Positions 41,499 to 51,007 of a stretch of 64,000 nt of DNA are shown piece after piece. The DNA is from Salinimicrobium sp050750585 (lineage in GTDB: Bacteria; Bacteroidota; Bacteroidia; Flavobacteriales; Flavobacteriaceae), in the NCBI RefSeq assembly GCF_050750585.1, contig NZ_JBOJLM010000001.1, forward strand, positions 339,933-403,932, written 5' to 3'. A program made the translations under genes and the position numbers. The notes beneath the pieces are model-generated. The model made no database searches, was not told where the DNA came from, and saw only the letters and a program-made list of their open reading frames with translations. Positions within the stretch are counted from its first letter, which is position 1; each line of letters starts with the position of its first letter.

Positions 41499-44400
41499 AT
41501 GAAAAACACCTATAAAATCACCGGAATGACCTGTAATGGTTGCAGAAGTCATGTAGAACAAACCTTACAGGACGTAAAAGGAGTAAAGCACGCATCAGTC
41601 GACCTTAAGAAGGAAGAGGCTGTGCTTGAGATGGAGCAACATGTGCCGCTTGATCTTTTGGAAACCGCCCTGCAAAAAGAAGGCGGCAATTATCATATTC
41701 TCGCGTTGAATACTTCCGAAGAAATTTCGACTGGTAAAGGTGTCAAAAATGGCATTTCTGAAGCAGATTCTGAAGATGTAGCATCTTTGATGACGCATAC
41801 TTACAAAGTTGCCGGCATGACCTGTAATGGCTGCAGGAAACATGTGGAAGAAGCACTTCAGCAGGTTGAGGGGGTGGAGAATGCTTCCGTAGATCTCGAA
41901 AAAGGAGAGGCTGTAATCAAAATGCAGCAGCATATTCCGTGGGATATTTTTGAAACAGCGGTTCAACAAGCCGGTGGGAACTATCATGTTCTGGCGCCGG
42001 GAACTTCTGAAAAAATTTCAACTGGTAAAGGTGTCAAAAATGGCATTTCTGAAGCAGATTCTGAAGATGAAGCATCTGTGATGACACACACTTACAAAGT
42101 CACCGGCATGACCTGTAATGGCTGCAGGAAACACGTGGAGGAAAGTCTGAATAATATTCCGGGGGTTGTAAATGCAGCTGTAGATCTCGAAAAAGCGGAA
42201 GCAGTCATAAAAATGAAAGAACATATTCCTACAGATGTTCTTGATGCTGAAGTAAAAAAAGCCGGTGCTAAATATGGCATTTTAGAGAGGGAAGGAGAAG
42301 ACGGTGCAGGTATTTCTGAAGTTTCTGAAACTGCAAAGACACATTCAGGAGCAGGTTCGTCTGCAGATCATAGCTCTGGTAAAGTTGAAGGGGAAAAAGT
42401 CATGACCCACACCTATAAAGTCTCCGGAATGACCTGCAACGGCTGTCGCTCTCATGTAGAGGAGACGTTACAGAAGGTCGACGGAGTGAAAAATGCTTCG
42501 GTGGATCTGGATAAAGCAGAAGCGGAGATCGAAATGGAGCGTCATATTCCCATTGGCGTTTTTGAGGATGCGCTGCAAAGCGATGGTGAAAGGTACCATA
42601 TACATTCGGCCGGTTCAGAGGAGAAATATGAGGTGACAGGAATGACCTGCAGCGGGTGTAAAGCTCATGTAGAAGAGACGCTGCGGCAGGTTGAGGGTGT
42701 GCAGAATGTTTCTGTAGACCTCGAAAAAGCTGAGGCAGTTATCTCTTCAAAAAGGGCAATTCCTGTTACAGTTTTTCAGGAAGTCCTTAGAAAGGATGGC
42801 AGCACCTATAACATCTACCTTCCCGGGCAGGATATCACAGCCCCGCCAAAGCCCGAAAAGCCCAAAGGCAAAGGCACAGGAACTTTTTACTGCCCAATGC
42901 ACTGTGAGGGCGACAAGACTTACGACAAGCCGGGAGATTGTCCCGTCTGCGGAATGGACCTGGTGGAGGAAGTGAGTTTAAAAGCCGATCAGCCACAGTA
43001 CACCTGCCCCATGCACCCCGAAGTAAAGGAGGACGAACCGGGTAGCTGCCCCATCTGCGGAATGGACCTGGTACGCATGGAACCCGAAGCTTCTGCCGAG
43101 CAGAAATCTTACCAAAAGCTGCTGAAAAAGTTCAAAATAGCTGTGGCTTTTACGCTGCCCATCTTTCTTATCGCAATGTCCGAAATGATCCCGGACAATC
43201 CTATTTATGACTGGATGAGCATGGAGACCTGGAATTGGGTGCAGCTGGCTCTGTCAATTCCGGTGGTTTTCTACGCGACCTGGATGTTCTTTGAGAGAGC
43301 ATGGAGATCTATAGTAACCTGGAATTTGAATATGTTCACGTTAATAGGCATTGGTGCGGGAGTCGCATGGAGCTTTAGTGTATTCGGGATGCTGTTTCCG
43401 GGACTTTTTCCGGAGCAATTCCTCACGCACCACGGCACTGTACATGTCTATTTCGAGGCCGCTACAGTAATTCTTACCCTGGTCTTGCTGGGGCAATTAT
43501 TGGAAGCGAGAGCCCACAGCCGTACAAATTCGGCTATCAAGGAACTGCTGAAGCTGGCGCCCAATAAAGCCACTTTGGTGGTGAATGGAGAGGAAAAAGA
43601 AATTCATGCAGATGAAATTAATGTAGGCGATATTCTTCGGGTAAAGCCGGGAGATAAAATTCCTGTGGATGGAAGTATTCAGAAGGGACAGACTAACATT
43701 GACGAATCCATGATCACCGGCGAACCTGTGCCTGTAGAGAAAGCTGAAGGGGACAAGGTAACTTCAGGAACAATAAACGGCAACAGGAGTTTTACTATGA
43801 AGGCCGAAAAAGTGGGGGATGAGACCCTGCTTGCCCAGATCATTAAAATGGTTAACGATGCGAGCAGGTCGCAGGCGCCAATTCAGAAGTTGGCCGACAG
43901 GATCTCCGCTTATTTTGTTCCCGTAGTTGTTATGATTTCGGTAATTACTTTTATTGTCTGGGCTGCTTTTGGACCTGAACCCAGTTATGTGTACGCTTTG
44001 ATCAATGCTATTGCTGTTTTGATCATTGCCTGTCCCTGTGCTTTGGGGCTGGCCACGCCAATGTCTGTAATGGTTGGTGTGGGGAAAGGCGCCCAAAACG
44101 GCGTGCTTATCAAGAACGCCCAGTCTTTGGAGCAGATGGATAAGATCGATGTGCTTATTATTGATAAGACCGGTACTATTACTGAAGGAAAACCATCGGT
44201 AGAAAAAGTGGTGGCTACAGGAGATACTTCGGAAGAAGAACTAATTAGAACAATAGCTTCAGTTAATGCTCAAAGTGAACATCCGTTAGCAGAAGCCACG
44301 GTGCGTTATGCAAAAGCCAAAAACCTGAAGTTTTCGGAAACCACCGACTTTGATGCAGTAACCGGAAAGGGAGTTACGGGAATTTCCGAAGAAAAAAAGA

Positions 44401-45110
44401 TTGCGATAGGTAACGAAAAGCTGATGCAGGAAATAAATGTTGAGGTTGATAATAAGCTTCAGCAGCAAGTGAGGGAAGAGCAGCAACAGGGGAAAACCGT
44501 TTCTTATGTAGCTATAGACGGAATAATCGCCGGATACGTCACCATTACAGATCCCATTAAAAAAACGAGTCGGCAGGCGATCTCCGAACTTATTGATGCC
44601 GGCGTGGAGGTGATCATGTTGACCGGGGATAATGAGATAACAGCAGCGGCGGTGGCGAAAGAGCTGCATCTAACCAGTTTTAAGGCCGGGATGTTGCCAC
44701 AAAACAAACTTGAGGAAGTAGAGAAACTACAACAGCAGGGCAAAAAAGTGGCGATGGCCGGTGACGGAATTAACGATGCACCCGCACTTGCAAAAGCCGA
44801 TATTGGTATTGCAATGGGCACCGGGACCGATGTGGCTATAGAAAGCGCAGAAATTACCCTTGTAAAAGGGGATCTACACGGGGTGGTAAAAGCGAAAAAC
44901 CTGAGTAAAAAGGTGATGAAGAATATTAAGCAGAACCTGTTTTTCGCCTTGATTTACAACACGCTTGGCGTACCAATTGCGGCCGGAGTGCTGTTCCCGT
45001 TCTTCGGAATTTTGCTTTCACCCATGATCGCGGCTTTGGCAATGAGCTTTAGCTCGGTTTCGGTAATTGCAAATGCTCTGAGGTTAAGGGGCGTAAAACT
45101 TGACCATTAA
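41499..45110 (+). CDS. Copper-type P1B-ATPase with five HMA and two heavy-metal-binding domains
   Basis: 1203 residues from the ATG at 41499; the frame is open from a TTG at 41478, but M-K-N-T-Y-K-I-T-G is a proper HMA start. Five HMA domains carry G-M-T-C-x-G-C with first Cys at residues 12, 109, 206, 313 and 384. Two HMBD modules follow (Y-C-P-M-H near 465, T-C-P-M-H-P near 503). The ATPase core has A-C-P-C-A-L (C845-P-C847), D-K-T-G-T (Asp889), S-E-H-P-L and G-D-G-I-N-D-A-P. It should export Cu+ or Ag+ from the cytoplasm. Most bacterial CopA have one or two HMA domains. Linkers after domains one and two are near identical, a recent duplication. Confidence 0.93.
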   Translation: MKNTYKITGMTCNGCRSHVEQTLQDVKGVKHASVDLKKEEAVLEMEQHVPLDLLETALQKEGGNYHILALNTSEEISTGKGVKNGISEADSEDVASLMTHTYKVAGMTCNGCRKHVEEALQQVEGVENASVDLEKGEAVIKMQQHIPWDIFETAVQQAGGNYHVLAPGTSEKISTGKGVKNGISEADSEDEASVMTHTYKVTGMTCNGCRKHVEESLNNIPGVVNAAVDLEKAEAVIKMKEHIPTDVLDAEVKKAGAKYGILEREGEDGAGISEVSETAKTHSGAGSSADHSSGKVEGEKVMTHTYKVSGMTCNGCRSHVEETLQKVDGVKNASVDLDKAEAEIEMERHIPIGVFEDALQSDGERYHIHSAGSEEKYEVTGMTCSGCKAHVEETLRQVEGVQNVSVDLEKAEAVISSKRAIPVTVFQEVLRKDGSTYNIYLPGQDITAPPKPEKPKGKGTGTFYCPMHCEGDKTYDKPGDCPVCGMDLVEEVSLKADQPQYTCPMHPEVKEDEPGSCPICGMDLVRMEPEASAEQKSYQKLLKKFKIAVAFTLPIFLIAMSEMIPDNPIYDWMSMETWNWVQLALSIPVVFYATWMFFERAWRSIVTWNLNMFTLIGIGAGVAWSFSVFGMLFPGLFPEQFLTHHGTVHVYFEAATVILTLVLLGQLLEARAHSRTNSAIKELLKLAPNKATLVVNGEEKEIHADEINVGDILRVKPGDKIPVDGSIQKGQTNIDESMITGEPVPVEKAEGDKVTSGTINGNRSFTMKAEKVGDETLLAQIIKMVNDASRSQAPIQKLADRISAYFVPVVVMISVITFIVWAAFGPEPSYVYALINAIAVLIIACPCALGLATPMSVMVGVGKGAQNGVLIKNAQSLEQMDKIDVLIIDKTGTITEGKPSVEKVVATGDTSEEELIRTIASVNAQSEHPLAEATVRYAKAKNLKFSETTDFDAVTGKGVTGISEEKKIAIGNEKLMQEINVEVDNKLQQQVREEQQQGKTVSYVAIDGIIAGYVTITDPIKKTSRQAISELIDAGVEVIMLTGDNEITAAAVAKELHLTSFKAGMLPQNKLEEVEKLQQQGKKVAMAGDGINDAPALAKADIGIAMGTGTDVAIESAEITLVKGDLHGVVKAKNLSKKVMKNIKQNLFFALIYNTLGVPIAAGVLFPFFGILLSPMIAALAMSFSSVSVIANALRLRGVKLDH
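41720..42150 (+). repeat. In-frame tandem duplication within the P1B-ATPase gene
   Basis: About 130 bases around 41720-41850 recur around 42011-42141 with few changes. The offset is 291 bases (97 codons), which matches the 97-residue spacing of the first three HMA cysteines. Each copy holds TGTCAAAAATGGCATTTC, a one-mismatch palindrome (cores 41746-41758 and 42037-42049). Confidence 0.85.
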
Positions 45111-45122
45111 AAATGGCATTTT
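45110..45122. repeat. Iterated palindrome AAAATGNCATTTT (N=G), at the P1B-ATPase stop codon
   Basis: Exact match. Its first base is the last base of the TAA stop. The rest lies in the 53-base gap before the permease gene. Confidence 0.75.
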
Positions 45123-45163
45123 TGAAGAGTCTTCTATAATTATTAATTTGTGAGTAAAAATTT

Positions 45164-46387
45164 ATGCAGGATTTCTGGAAAAGCTGGGCAGAAGCAGCTT
45201 ACACAAGTACAGGGTTTTTTTGGATGGCCTTATGGGCCTTCATTCTCGGCTATCTGATAAGTAGTGGGATCCAAATATTCGTAACCGAAAAGAAAATGCA
45301 GGAGACCATGGGTGGTAAAAACTCAAAAGGCGTTCTCCTGGGCACATTTTTCGGGTTTATAAGCAGTTCCTGTAGTTTTGCAGCTCTCGCTTCTACCAAA
45401 AGCCTGTTCAAAAAGGGAGCAGGTTTTATTCCATCTATAGCTTTTCTTTTGGCCTCGACAAACCTTGTGATCGAGCTGGGAATCATTATCGCTATTTTCC
45501 TGGGCTGGCAGTTTGTAGTAGGGGAATATGTGGGAGGAATCCTGCTTATCCTCATCAGCTGGCTTATCGTAAGGCTGATCAATCCGAAGAAATTGATCAA
45601 ACAGGCCAGAGAACGGCTAAAGGGAGAAGTGGAGGACGATGAAAAAGCTGATAAGGACTGGAAGGAAAAAATGAAATCTGAAACTGCCTGGGCCAAAGTG
45701 GCAAAGCAGTACGCCATGGAATGGAAGATGGTTTGGAAGGATGTGACCATTGGTTTCACAATCGCCGGAATTGTAGCTGCTTTTGTACCCGATTCTTTTT
45801 TCAGAACCCTTTTTATCAACAGCGGACCTGAGGTTGAAAGCCATAGCTTTTTTACCATTTTAGAGCATATTATTGTGGGGCCTGTTGCTGCATTTTTAAC
45901 CTTTATTGGTTCTATGGGGAATATTCCATTAGCGGCGCTGCTCTTTGGTAAGGGCGTCAGCTTTGCCGGGGTAATGGCCTTTATCTTTAGTGACCTCGTA
46001 GTATTTCCGGTGTTGCGGATCAATGCTAAATATTATGGCTGGAAAATGTCACTTTTCATACTCTTTTTATTGTTTACTGCACTTATTGGAACGTCCCTGG
46101 CCTTGCACTATTCTTTTGACCTGTTAAGCCTGCTGCCCGATCCAAACAACGTGAAGATCCTTGAATCTGAACATTTCCAGATAGACTATACTTTCTTCCT
46201 TAACCTCGCCTTCCTCATTATCTCCGGAATTCTTCTTTACATTGGCTTTTTTAAGAGGAAAGATGTAAAGCACATGAAAGAAATGGCACCAAAGAGCCAG
46301 GTGATGGAAAACATCATGAAGTATCTTGCCTTTATTGCTTATGCGTGGTTAATAGGCGGCTGGATCGTTAGAATTTGGGTGGTATAA
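45164..46387 (+). CDS. ArsP/YraQ-type permease (DUF318 family)
   Basis: 407 residues with eight to ten membrane segments in two halves split by a charged loop (about 145-190, rich in Lys, Glu and Asp). The motif F-F-G-F-I-S-S-S-C-S-F-A-A-L-A-S near residue 65 matches the conserved C-S-x-x-x-x of the permease family PF03773, members of which move organoarsenicals or are of unknown substrate. In Bacteroidota such permeases often follow copper ATPases, as here, 53 bases downstream. The substrate cannot be told from sequence. Confidence 0.85.
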   Translation: MQDFWKSWAEAAYTSTGFFWMALWAFILGYLISSGIQIFVTEKKMQETMGGKNSKGVLLGTFFGFISSSCSFAALASTKSLFKKGAGFIPSIAFLLASTNLVIELGIIIAIFLGWQFVVGEYVGGILLILISWLIVRLINPKKLIKQARERLKGEVEDDEKADKDWKEKMKSETAWAKVAKQYAMEWKMVWKDVTIGFTIAGIVAAFVPDSFFRTLFINSGPEVESHSFFTILEHIIVGPVAAFLTFIGSMGNIPLAALLFGKGVSFAGVMAFIFSDLVVFPVLRINAKYYGWKMSLFILFLLFTALIGTSLALHYSFDLLSLLPDPNNVKILESEHFQIDYTFFLNLAFLIISGILLYIGFFKRKDVKHMKEMAPKSQVMENIMKYLAFIAYAWLIGGWIVRIWVV

Positions 46388-46410
46388 AAAAAGCCAGACG
46401 TTAGTCCGGC
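46385..46410 (-). terminator. Terminator of the zinc metalloprotease gene
   Basis: On the minus strand GCCGGACTAACGTCTGGC is followed by TTTTTT. The stem is GCC-x-GAC/GTC-x-GGC with one mismatch and a TAAC loop. It overlaps the end of the convergent permease gene, so it may also slow that transcript. Confidence 0.65.
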
Positions 46411-46435
46411 TCATTCATTTATGCAAAAATGAGGT

Positions 46436-48928
46436 TTAGCTGTTAGGATCGAGAATAAGATTTACTCTTTCTAAAGCATCTTCCAAATGGTAGCGGGTCA
46501 AAGTATCTCTGCTGCGACCAATGCTGTTGCGAAGATCGCGCTGAAGCCTTTTAAGCTCGCCTCTAACTACCGGGCGAATATCGCTCTGTGCCACATCAAT
46601 GTTAGAGCGGGTTATCCAGGAACGGTAACGTGCAGGGATGGCCTCCTGTTCTTCGTTCATTAGATATTCCATTCTGTCGATGTATGCACGCTGAAGATTT
46701 CTGCGGTAGGTGTCAATGCCCTGGCCTCTTCTAAGTTCACTCCAGATTCCGGTTCTTAGGTCCTGCATCATATCGAGAAGTCCGTAAGCACTATTGCCGT
46801 TCATTTCGCGATTCTCGATCAACCTTGCCATTCTTCCGAAGTCAAGCAGGTTATTTAAAGTGCGCTCCTGGGTATTTCTGATCCTTTCCACACTTCCGTC
46901 AAATTCGATCCTGTTGAAGATCTCCTGCTCAAGAAGCCATTCGGGAGTAGAAAACAATTCATCCTGAAGGAAGTTCATTGCATTTTTCTGCTTTTCAGGA
47001 GTTACATGAAAGTATACTGCACCTTCCTGGTCGTAAGTTTTAGTTTCTTTAATCACACCACCCACATTTGCAGCAACGTGCCCCATGTAACGGTTGTACT
47101 GGCTAAGTACCTGCTCGTACATAGTTTCAAGATCATCGTAATCTTTACCTTTTTCGGCAGTCCATTCGATGAGATTTGGAATTATCCTTTTCAGGTTTTT
47201 GATTCCGTACTGGCTGGCAAGCACAGAGTCATCACCAAGATCTTCGGTCTGGGAAGTAGGATCGATCACCCCGCTTTGCTGGGCACCAAATCTATAAACA
47301 GGATCTCCTGCTTTTTCAAGGATCCAGGAGTCGAGGACTTCTTTTTCCTCTTTTCCTGTTTTCCCCGGAATTGGCTTGTAACCCCACATCACCGAATACT
47401 TGTCATAAGGCCCAATGTTTGGCATTAGCGCCACATCACCATCTTCGGGCTGTGCGATATAGTTGAAACGTGCATAATCCATGATTGAAGGAGCAGTTCC
47501 ATATTTTTGGGTGAATTCAGCATCTCTCAAAGATTCTACAGCATAGGCTGCACTGCTTCCCATGTTATGAGGTAAACCAAGTGTGTGGCCTACTTCGTGA
47601 GAAGATACGAACCTTATCAAACGGCCCATGATCTCATCTTTAAATTCCACACCGCGGGCATCTTCATTGATGGCTGCAGTCTGTACAAAGAACCAGTTTC
47701 TCAACAGGGTCATTACATTGTGGTACCAGTTTATGTCCGATTCCAAAATCTCTCCCGAACGTGGGTCACTTACGTGCGGCCCGTTTGCGTTTGGTATTGG
47801 AGAAGCAAGGTAACGCACTACAGAATAGCGAACATCTTCAGGGCTCCAGTCTGGATCTTCCTCTTTAGATGGAGGATCTTTTGCAATAATGGCATTTTTG
47901 AAACCTGCAGCTTCAAAAGCCACCTGCCAGTCTTCAATTCCCTGTTTGATGTAAGGGATCCATTTCTTTGGAGTCGCACGGTCTACGTAATAAACGATCT
48001 GTTCTTTAGGTTCAACCAGTTCCCCACGCTTGAATTTTTCCATATCTTCTTCCTTCACCTCAAGTCTCCAGCGGTCAAGGTAGCGTACGGTTTCACTTTT
48101 TTGAGCATCAAGGCCGTAATCGGTTTGCCCGGTGGTGAACCAGCCAACGCGCTCGTCATAGTATCTTCTTTCCATAGACACCTTTGGTAGGAGGATCATG
48201 GAGTTGCTCATTTTTACTGAAATAGATCCTGTACTTGAATTTGAAGGTGGTTCGCCAGCATTATAAGTTTTCACGTGACGTACTTCAATGTTTTCAGGAT
48301 AACTCCGGATGGTGTCTATGTACGATCTGCTGTCATCCAAACGACTGATCTTGTATTCTTTTCGGTTTCTTTCAGGAAAACCAAGCGCCTGAACATCCTT
48401 TTTGAAAAGGTCGGTTACCTTGATCACTGTTGCATTGTTCACCGAATCCTTACGGAAAGCTTCAATGTCAAAAGAAAAAAGAATAGGCTCGAAGTTAGAA
48501 TTCCTAACAGCTTCGTGAACCGGTAGGGAATCGGCAGCAAAAACGTCGTGAGATACCACGCGAAGAAGAACGTTCTTATTTTTCTTTTCCCAACGCAGCA
48601 CCTGCTCGTTTTGTTTACCGCCACCAAAGCCTATTCCTGAAGCAGTTTGGGCAATCCTGGTAACCATAAGCATTTCGCGGTTAAAGAGGCTATCGGGGAT
48701 TTCGTAGTAGTAATCATCATCTACCTGGTGTACAGTAAATAATCCGGCATCAGATTTTGCTTTTTTGGTGATCACCTTATCATAAGATTTAATCCCGTTT
48801 TTGTCTTTTTCAGAAGATTTGGCTGCTGTAGTCGATTTTTTATCCTTTTCAGGTTGAAAGACGGCACAACTCGTTATTGAAAAAGAGAAAAAAACAATAA
48901 CCAGCCGGAACAAGAGTCGGTTGTTCAT
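46436..48928 (-). CDS. Zinc-dependent metalloprotease lipoprotein (met-zincin, DUF5117/DUF5118)
   Basis: 830 residues with a lipoprotein signal (I-T-S-C-A, Cys near 21). A DUF5118-like segment (about 50-100) and DUF5117 (about 110-300) precede the met-zincin catalytic region with S-H-E-V-G-H-T-L-G-L-P-H-N near residue 445, where three His bind zinc and Glu acts as base. The Met-turn sequence S-I-M-D-Y-A-R follows. A helical C-terminal domain (about 600-830) ends the protein. It is probably surface-exposed or periplasmic. Its substrate is unknown. The gene is monocistronic and divergent from the T9SS cargo gene. Confidence 0.9.
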   Translation of the reverse strand: MNNRLLFRLVIVFFSFSITSCAVFQPEKDKKSTTAAKSSEKDKNGIKSYDKVITKKAKSDAGLFTVHQVDDDYYYEIPDSLFNREMLMVTRIAQTASGIGFGGGKQNEQVLRWEKKNKNVLLRVVSHDVFAADSLPVHEAVRNSNFEPILFSFDIEAFRKDSVNNATVIKVTDLFKKDVQALGFPERNRKEYKISRLDDSRSYIDTIRSYPENIEVRHVKTYNAGEPPSNSSTGSISVKMSNSMILLPKVSMERRYYDERVGWFTTGQTDYGLDAQKSETVRYLDRWRLEVKEEDMEKFKRGELVEPKEQIVYYVDRATPKKWIPYIKQGIEDWQVAFEAAGFKNAIIAKDPPSKEEDPDWSPEDVRYSVVRYLASPIPNANGPHVSDPRSGEILESDINWYHNVMTLLRNWFFVQTAAINEDARGVEFKDEIMGRLIRFVSSHEVGHTLGLPHNMGSSAAYAVESLRDAEFTQKYGTAPSIMDYARFNYIAQPEDGDVALMPNIGPYDKYSVMWGYKPIPGKTGKEEKEVLDSWILEKAGDPVYRFGAQQSGVIDPTSQTEDLGDDSVLASQYGIKNLKRIIPNLIEWTAEKGKDYDDLETMYEQVLSQYNRYMGHVAANVGGVIKETKTYDQEGAVYFHVTPEKQKNAMNFLQDELFSTPEWLLEQEIFNRIEFDGSVERIRNTQERTLNNLLDFGRMARLIENREMNGNSAYGLLDMMQDLRTGIWSELRRGQGIDTYRRNLQRAYIDRMEYLMNEEQEAIPARYRSWITRSNIDVAQSDIRPVVRGELKRLQRDLRNSIGRSRDTLTRYHLEDALERVNLILDPNS

Positions 48929-49131
48929 TAATTGTAAAATTTAAGTTAAGAATGGCTCAATTTAAAGAAACAGATCCCGGTTGCCTAATCCATGGCTGTT
49001 AAATAAAAAGAGAAGCACTTTGCTTATGGTTGGACAGTAGTAGCAGTAAAAGGTTTAAAATGAAATTATAACTGGTAGCATTTGCATTTAAATAAGATGC
49101 TAAAAATTTCTTAAAATTTGAAGCTTTCCTG

Positions 49132-49139
49132 TACCTTTG
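49132..49139 (+). promoter_or_regulatory. -7 box TACCTTTG upstream of the T9SS cargo gene
   Basis: Exact TAnnTTTG eight bases before the start codon at 49147. Such a close box would give an almost leaderless transcript. Confidence 0.5.
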
Positions 49140-49146
49140 AAAGAAG

Positions 49147-51006
49147 ATGAGGGTTTCCTGCTTTCTTATTTTCTTCCTTTTATCTGGAAATGTCTTTTCC
49201 CAGCTGGGATTTTGTCCCGGCAGTAAGGGGGACGCTATTTTCCATGAAGATTTTTCGTCTGGTACTTTACCAGCAGGGACTACAAGTTATCCGCGTGTTT
49301 CGGGTGATCCTCAGGACGGTTATTATACTATTTCAAGTACAATTGGACAGGGAATTCAAGACTGGCATTCTTCTCTGCCCAACACCACTTTATCTAATGG
49401 AAACGCATTAATAGTCAATGCCGACGATAAAAATGCCGGATTGTTCTTCAAAAGAGAAATATCAGGGTTGTGTGAAGCTACTACTTACGAGTTTTCGGCT
49501 TACCTTATGAATATTCTAAGTCCTATTCGTACTGGTTGTGCAAATGGTGGCATTCCAATAAATGTGAGGTTTCAAATTTGGGATAAAACCGACACTCAGT
49601 TGCTAGCCGAGGGTGATACGGGAGATATCCATTCTTCATCTACCCCTTACTGGGAGCAGTTTGCATTGACATTCCAATCTCAGCCGGGGCAGGACCTGGT
49701 GATCCTTAAAATGTTCAACAATGGGATTGGTGGCTGCGGAAACGATCTCGCCATTGATGATATTATTTTTAGGTCTTGTGGAGACCTCACGGAAATCACA
49801 TCTGGTACAACTACCGGAAGTTCTCTTGAAGTTTGTGAACCCGATGCTCCCGTGAGTGTGGCATTAACCGCCACTCCAGACCATACGGTGTATAACAGTC
49901 ATGCTTTTCAATGGCAGGAAAGTACAGATGCCAATAACTGGCAGGATATTTCGGGGGCAACAGGTACGGTGTACACTTCTCCGGCTATTAGCTCTACCCG
50001 GTATTACAGGGTTAAAGTAGCCGAAAATTCGGTGAATCTTGACGATAATCTTTGTAGCTCGGTTTCCGAATCTTTTGCTGTGTACATTGTGGAAACTCCT
50101 TTGGCGCCGGTAAGTAGCGGAGATGAAAATATATGTGAGGGAGAGCCATTTCCTGCACTTAAGGTAAACGTGGAACCAGATGAATCTGTAACCTGGTTTG
50201 ATAAAGCTACAGGAGGCGTTGAGGTTGGAACGGGAAATTCTTTTGTGCCTGCAGCTGCCGGAACTTATTATGCCGAAGCTGTGAAATCGGGTTTTAATTG
50301 TGAACCCGGGCCCCGCACTCCGGTTACTTTGAAAATCTTTACTGTACCTCAAACAATGGATAAGGAGTTGCAATTGTGCACCGGCAATACGGTAGAGCTT
50401 GATGCCGGACCTGGAAATTTCAGCTACAACTGGAGCACCGGAGCTTCGGGCAGGACGATCTCTGTGACTAATCCCGGCAACTATTCAGTAACAGTGACAA
50501 ATTGCAACGGCTGCAGTGCGTTGAGAACATTTGAAGTAGCAGCTGTAGCGGTTGCCGAAATTGCCAAAATTACTTCGGAAGCAAACAGCGTGATCATCGA
50601 AGCAGCTCATCCGGGACAATTTGAATTTTCTCTTGACGGAAGCAATTTTCAGCAGTCAAATGTTTTTCAGAATATTTCCGGCGGAATATATACTGCTTAT
50701 ATACGCGATCTCGAAGGTTGTAAAACTGTTTCCGAAGAATTTCCGCATATTGTCATTCCCCAATTCATCACACCTAACAGTGATGGTTTTAATGACAGCT
50801 TTGAACTTAAAGGAGTTGAATATTTCAGTAATTCTGAAATCAGGATTTTTGACAGGTACGGGAAGTTATTGGCTGCCGGAAGTGGCGCCGGATTTTCCTG
50901 GAATGGTACTTACAATGGAAAGGAACTGCCTTCAGAAGATTACTGGTATCAAATATTTATAGATGGTTTTGAACCTCAAAAAGGCCACTTTTTATTAAAG
51001 CGTTAA
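49147..51006 (+). CDS. Secreted adhesin-like protein with T9SS type B sorting domain
   Basis: 619 residues with a signal peptide ending N-V-F-S-Q (about 18). The N-terminal part (about 28-210) resembles a jelly-roll/MAM-like domain (F-H-E-D-F-S-S-G-T-L-P, and later F-N-N-G-I-G-G-C-G-N-D-L-A-I-D-D-I). Two Ig-like regions follow (about 225-395, and 400-465 with W-S-T-G-A-S-G). The C-terminal 85 residues match the gliding-motility-associated type B sorting domain (I-T-P-N-S-D-G-F-N-D near 540; I-F-D-R-Y-G-K; W-N-G-T-Y-N-G). It is exported by the type IX system and anchored or released at the surface. Its ligand is unknown. The downstream gene is its usual partner, PorP/SprF. Confidence 0.9.
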   Translation: MRVSCFLIFFLLSGNVFSQLGFCPGSKGDAIFHEDFSSGTLPAGTTSYPRVSGDPQDGYYTISSTIGQGIQDWHSSLPNTTLSNGNALIVNADDKNAGLFFKREISGLCEATTYEFSAYLMNILSPIRTGCANGGIPINVRFQIWDKTDTQLLAEGDTGDIHSSSTPYWEQFALTFQSQPGQDLVILKMFNNGIGGCGNDLAIDDIIFRSCGDLTEITSGTTTGSSLEVCEPDAPVSVALTATPDHTVYNSHAFQWQESTDANNWQDISGATGTVYTSPAISSTRYYRVKVAENSVNLDDNLCSSVSESFAVYIVETPLAPVSSGDENICEGEPFPALKVNVEPDESVTWFDKATGGVEVGTGNSFVPAAAGTYYAEAVKSGFNCEPGPRTPVTLKIFTVPQTMDKELQLCTGNTVELDAGPGNFSYNWSTGASGRTISVTNPGNYSVTVTNCNGCSALRTFEVAAVAVAEIAKITSEANSVIIEAAHPGQFEFSLDGSNFQQSNVFQNISGGIYTAYIRDLEGCKTVSEEFPHIVIPQFITPNSDGFNDSFELKGVEYFSNSEIRIFDRYGKLLAAGSGAGFSWNGTYNGKELPSEDYWYQIFIDGFEPQKGHFLLKR

Positions 51007-51007
51007 C

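Noticed and set aside
47585..48190. A 201-codon antisense open frame in the metalloprotease gene
   Set aside because: The opposite strand encodes a clear zinc protease with HExxH; the antisense product has no features.
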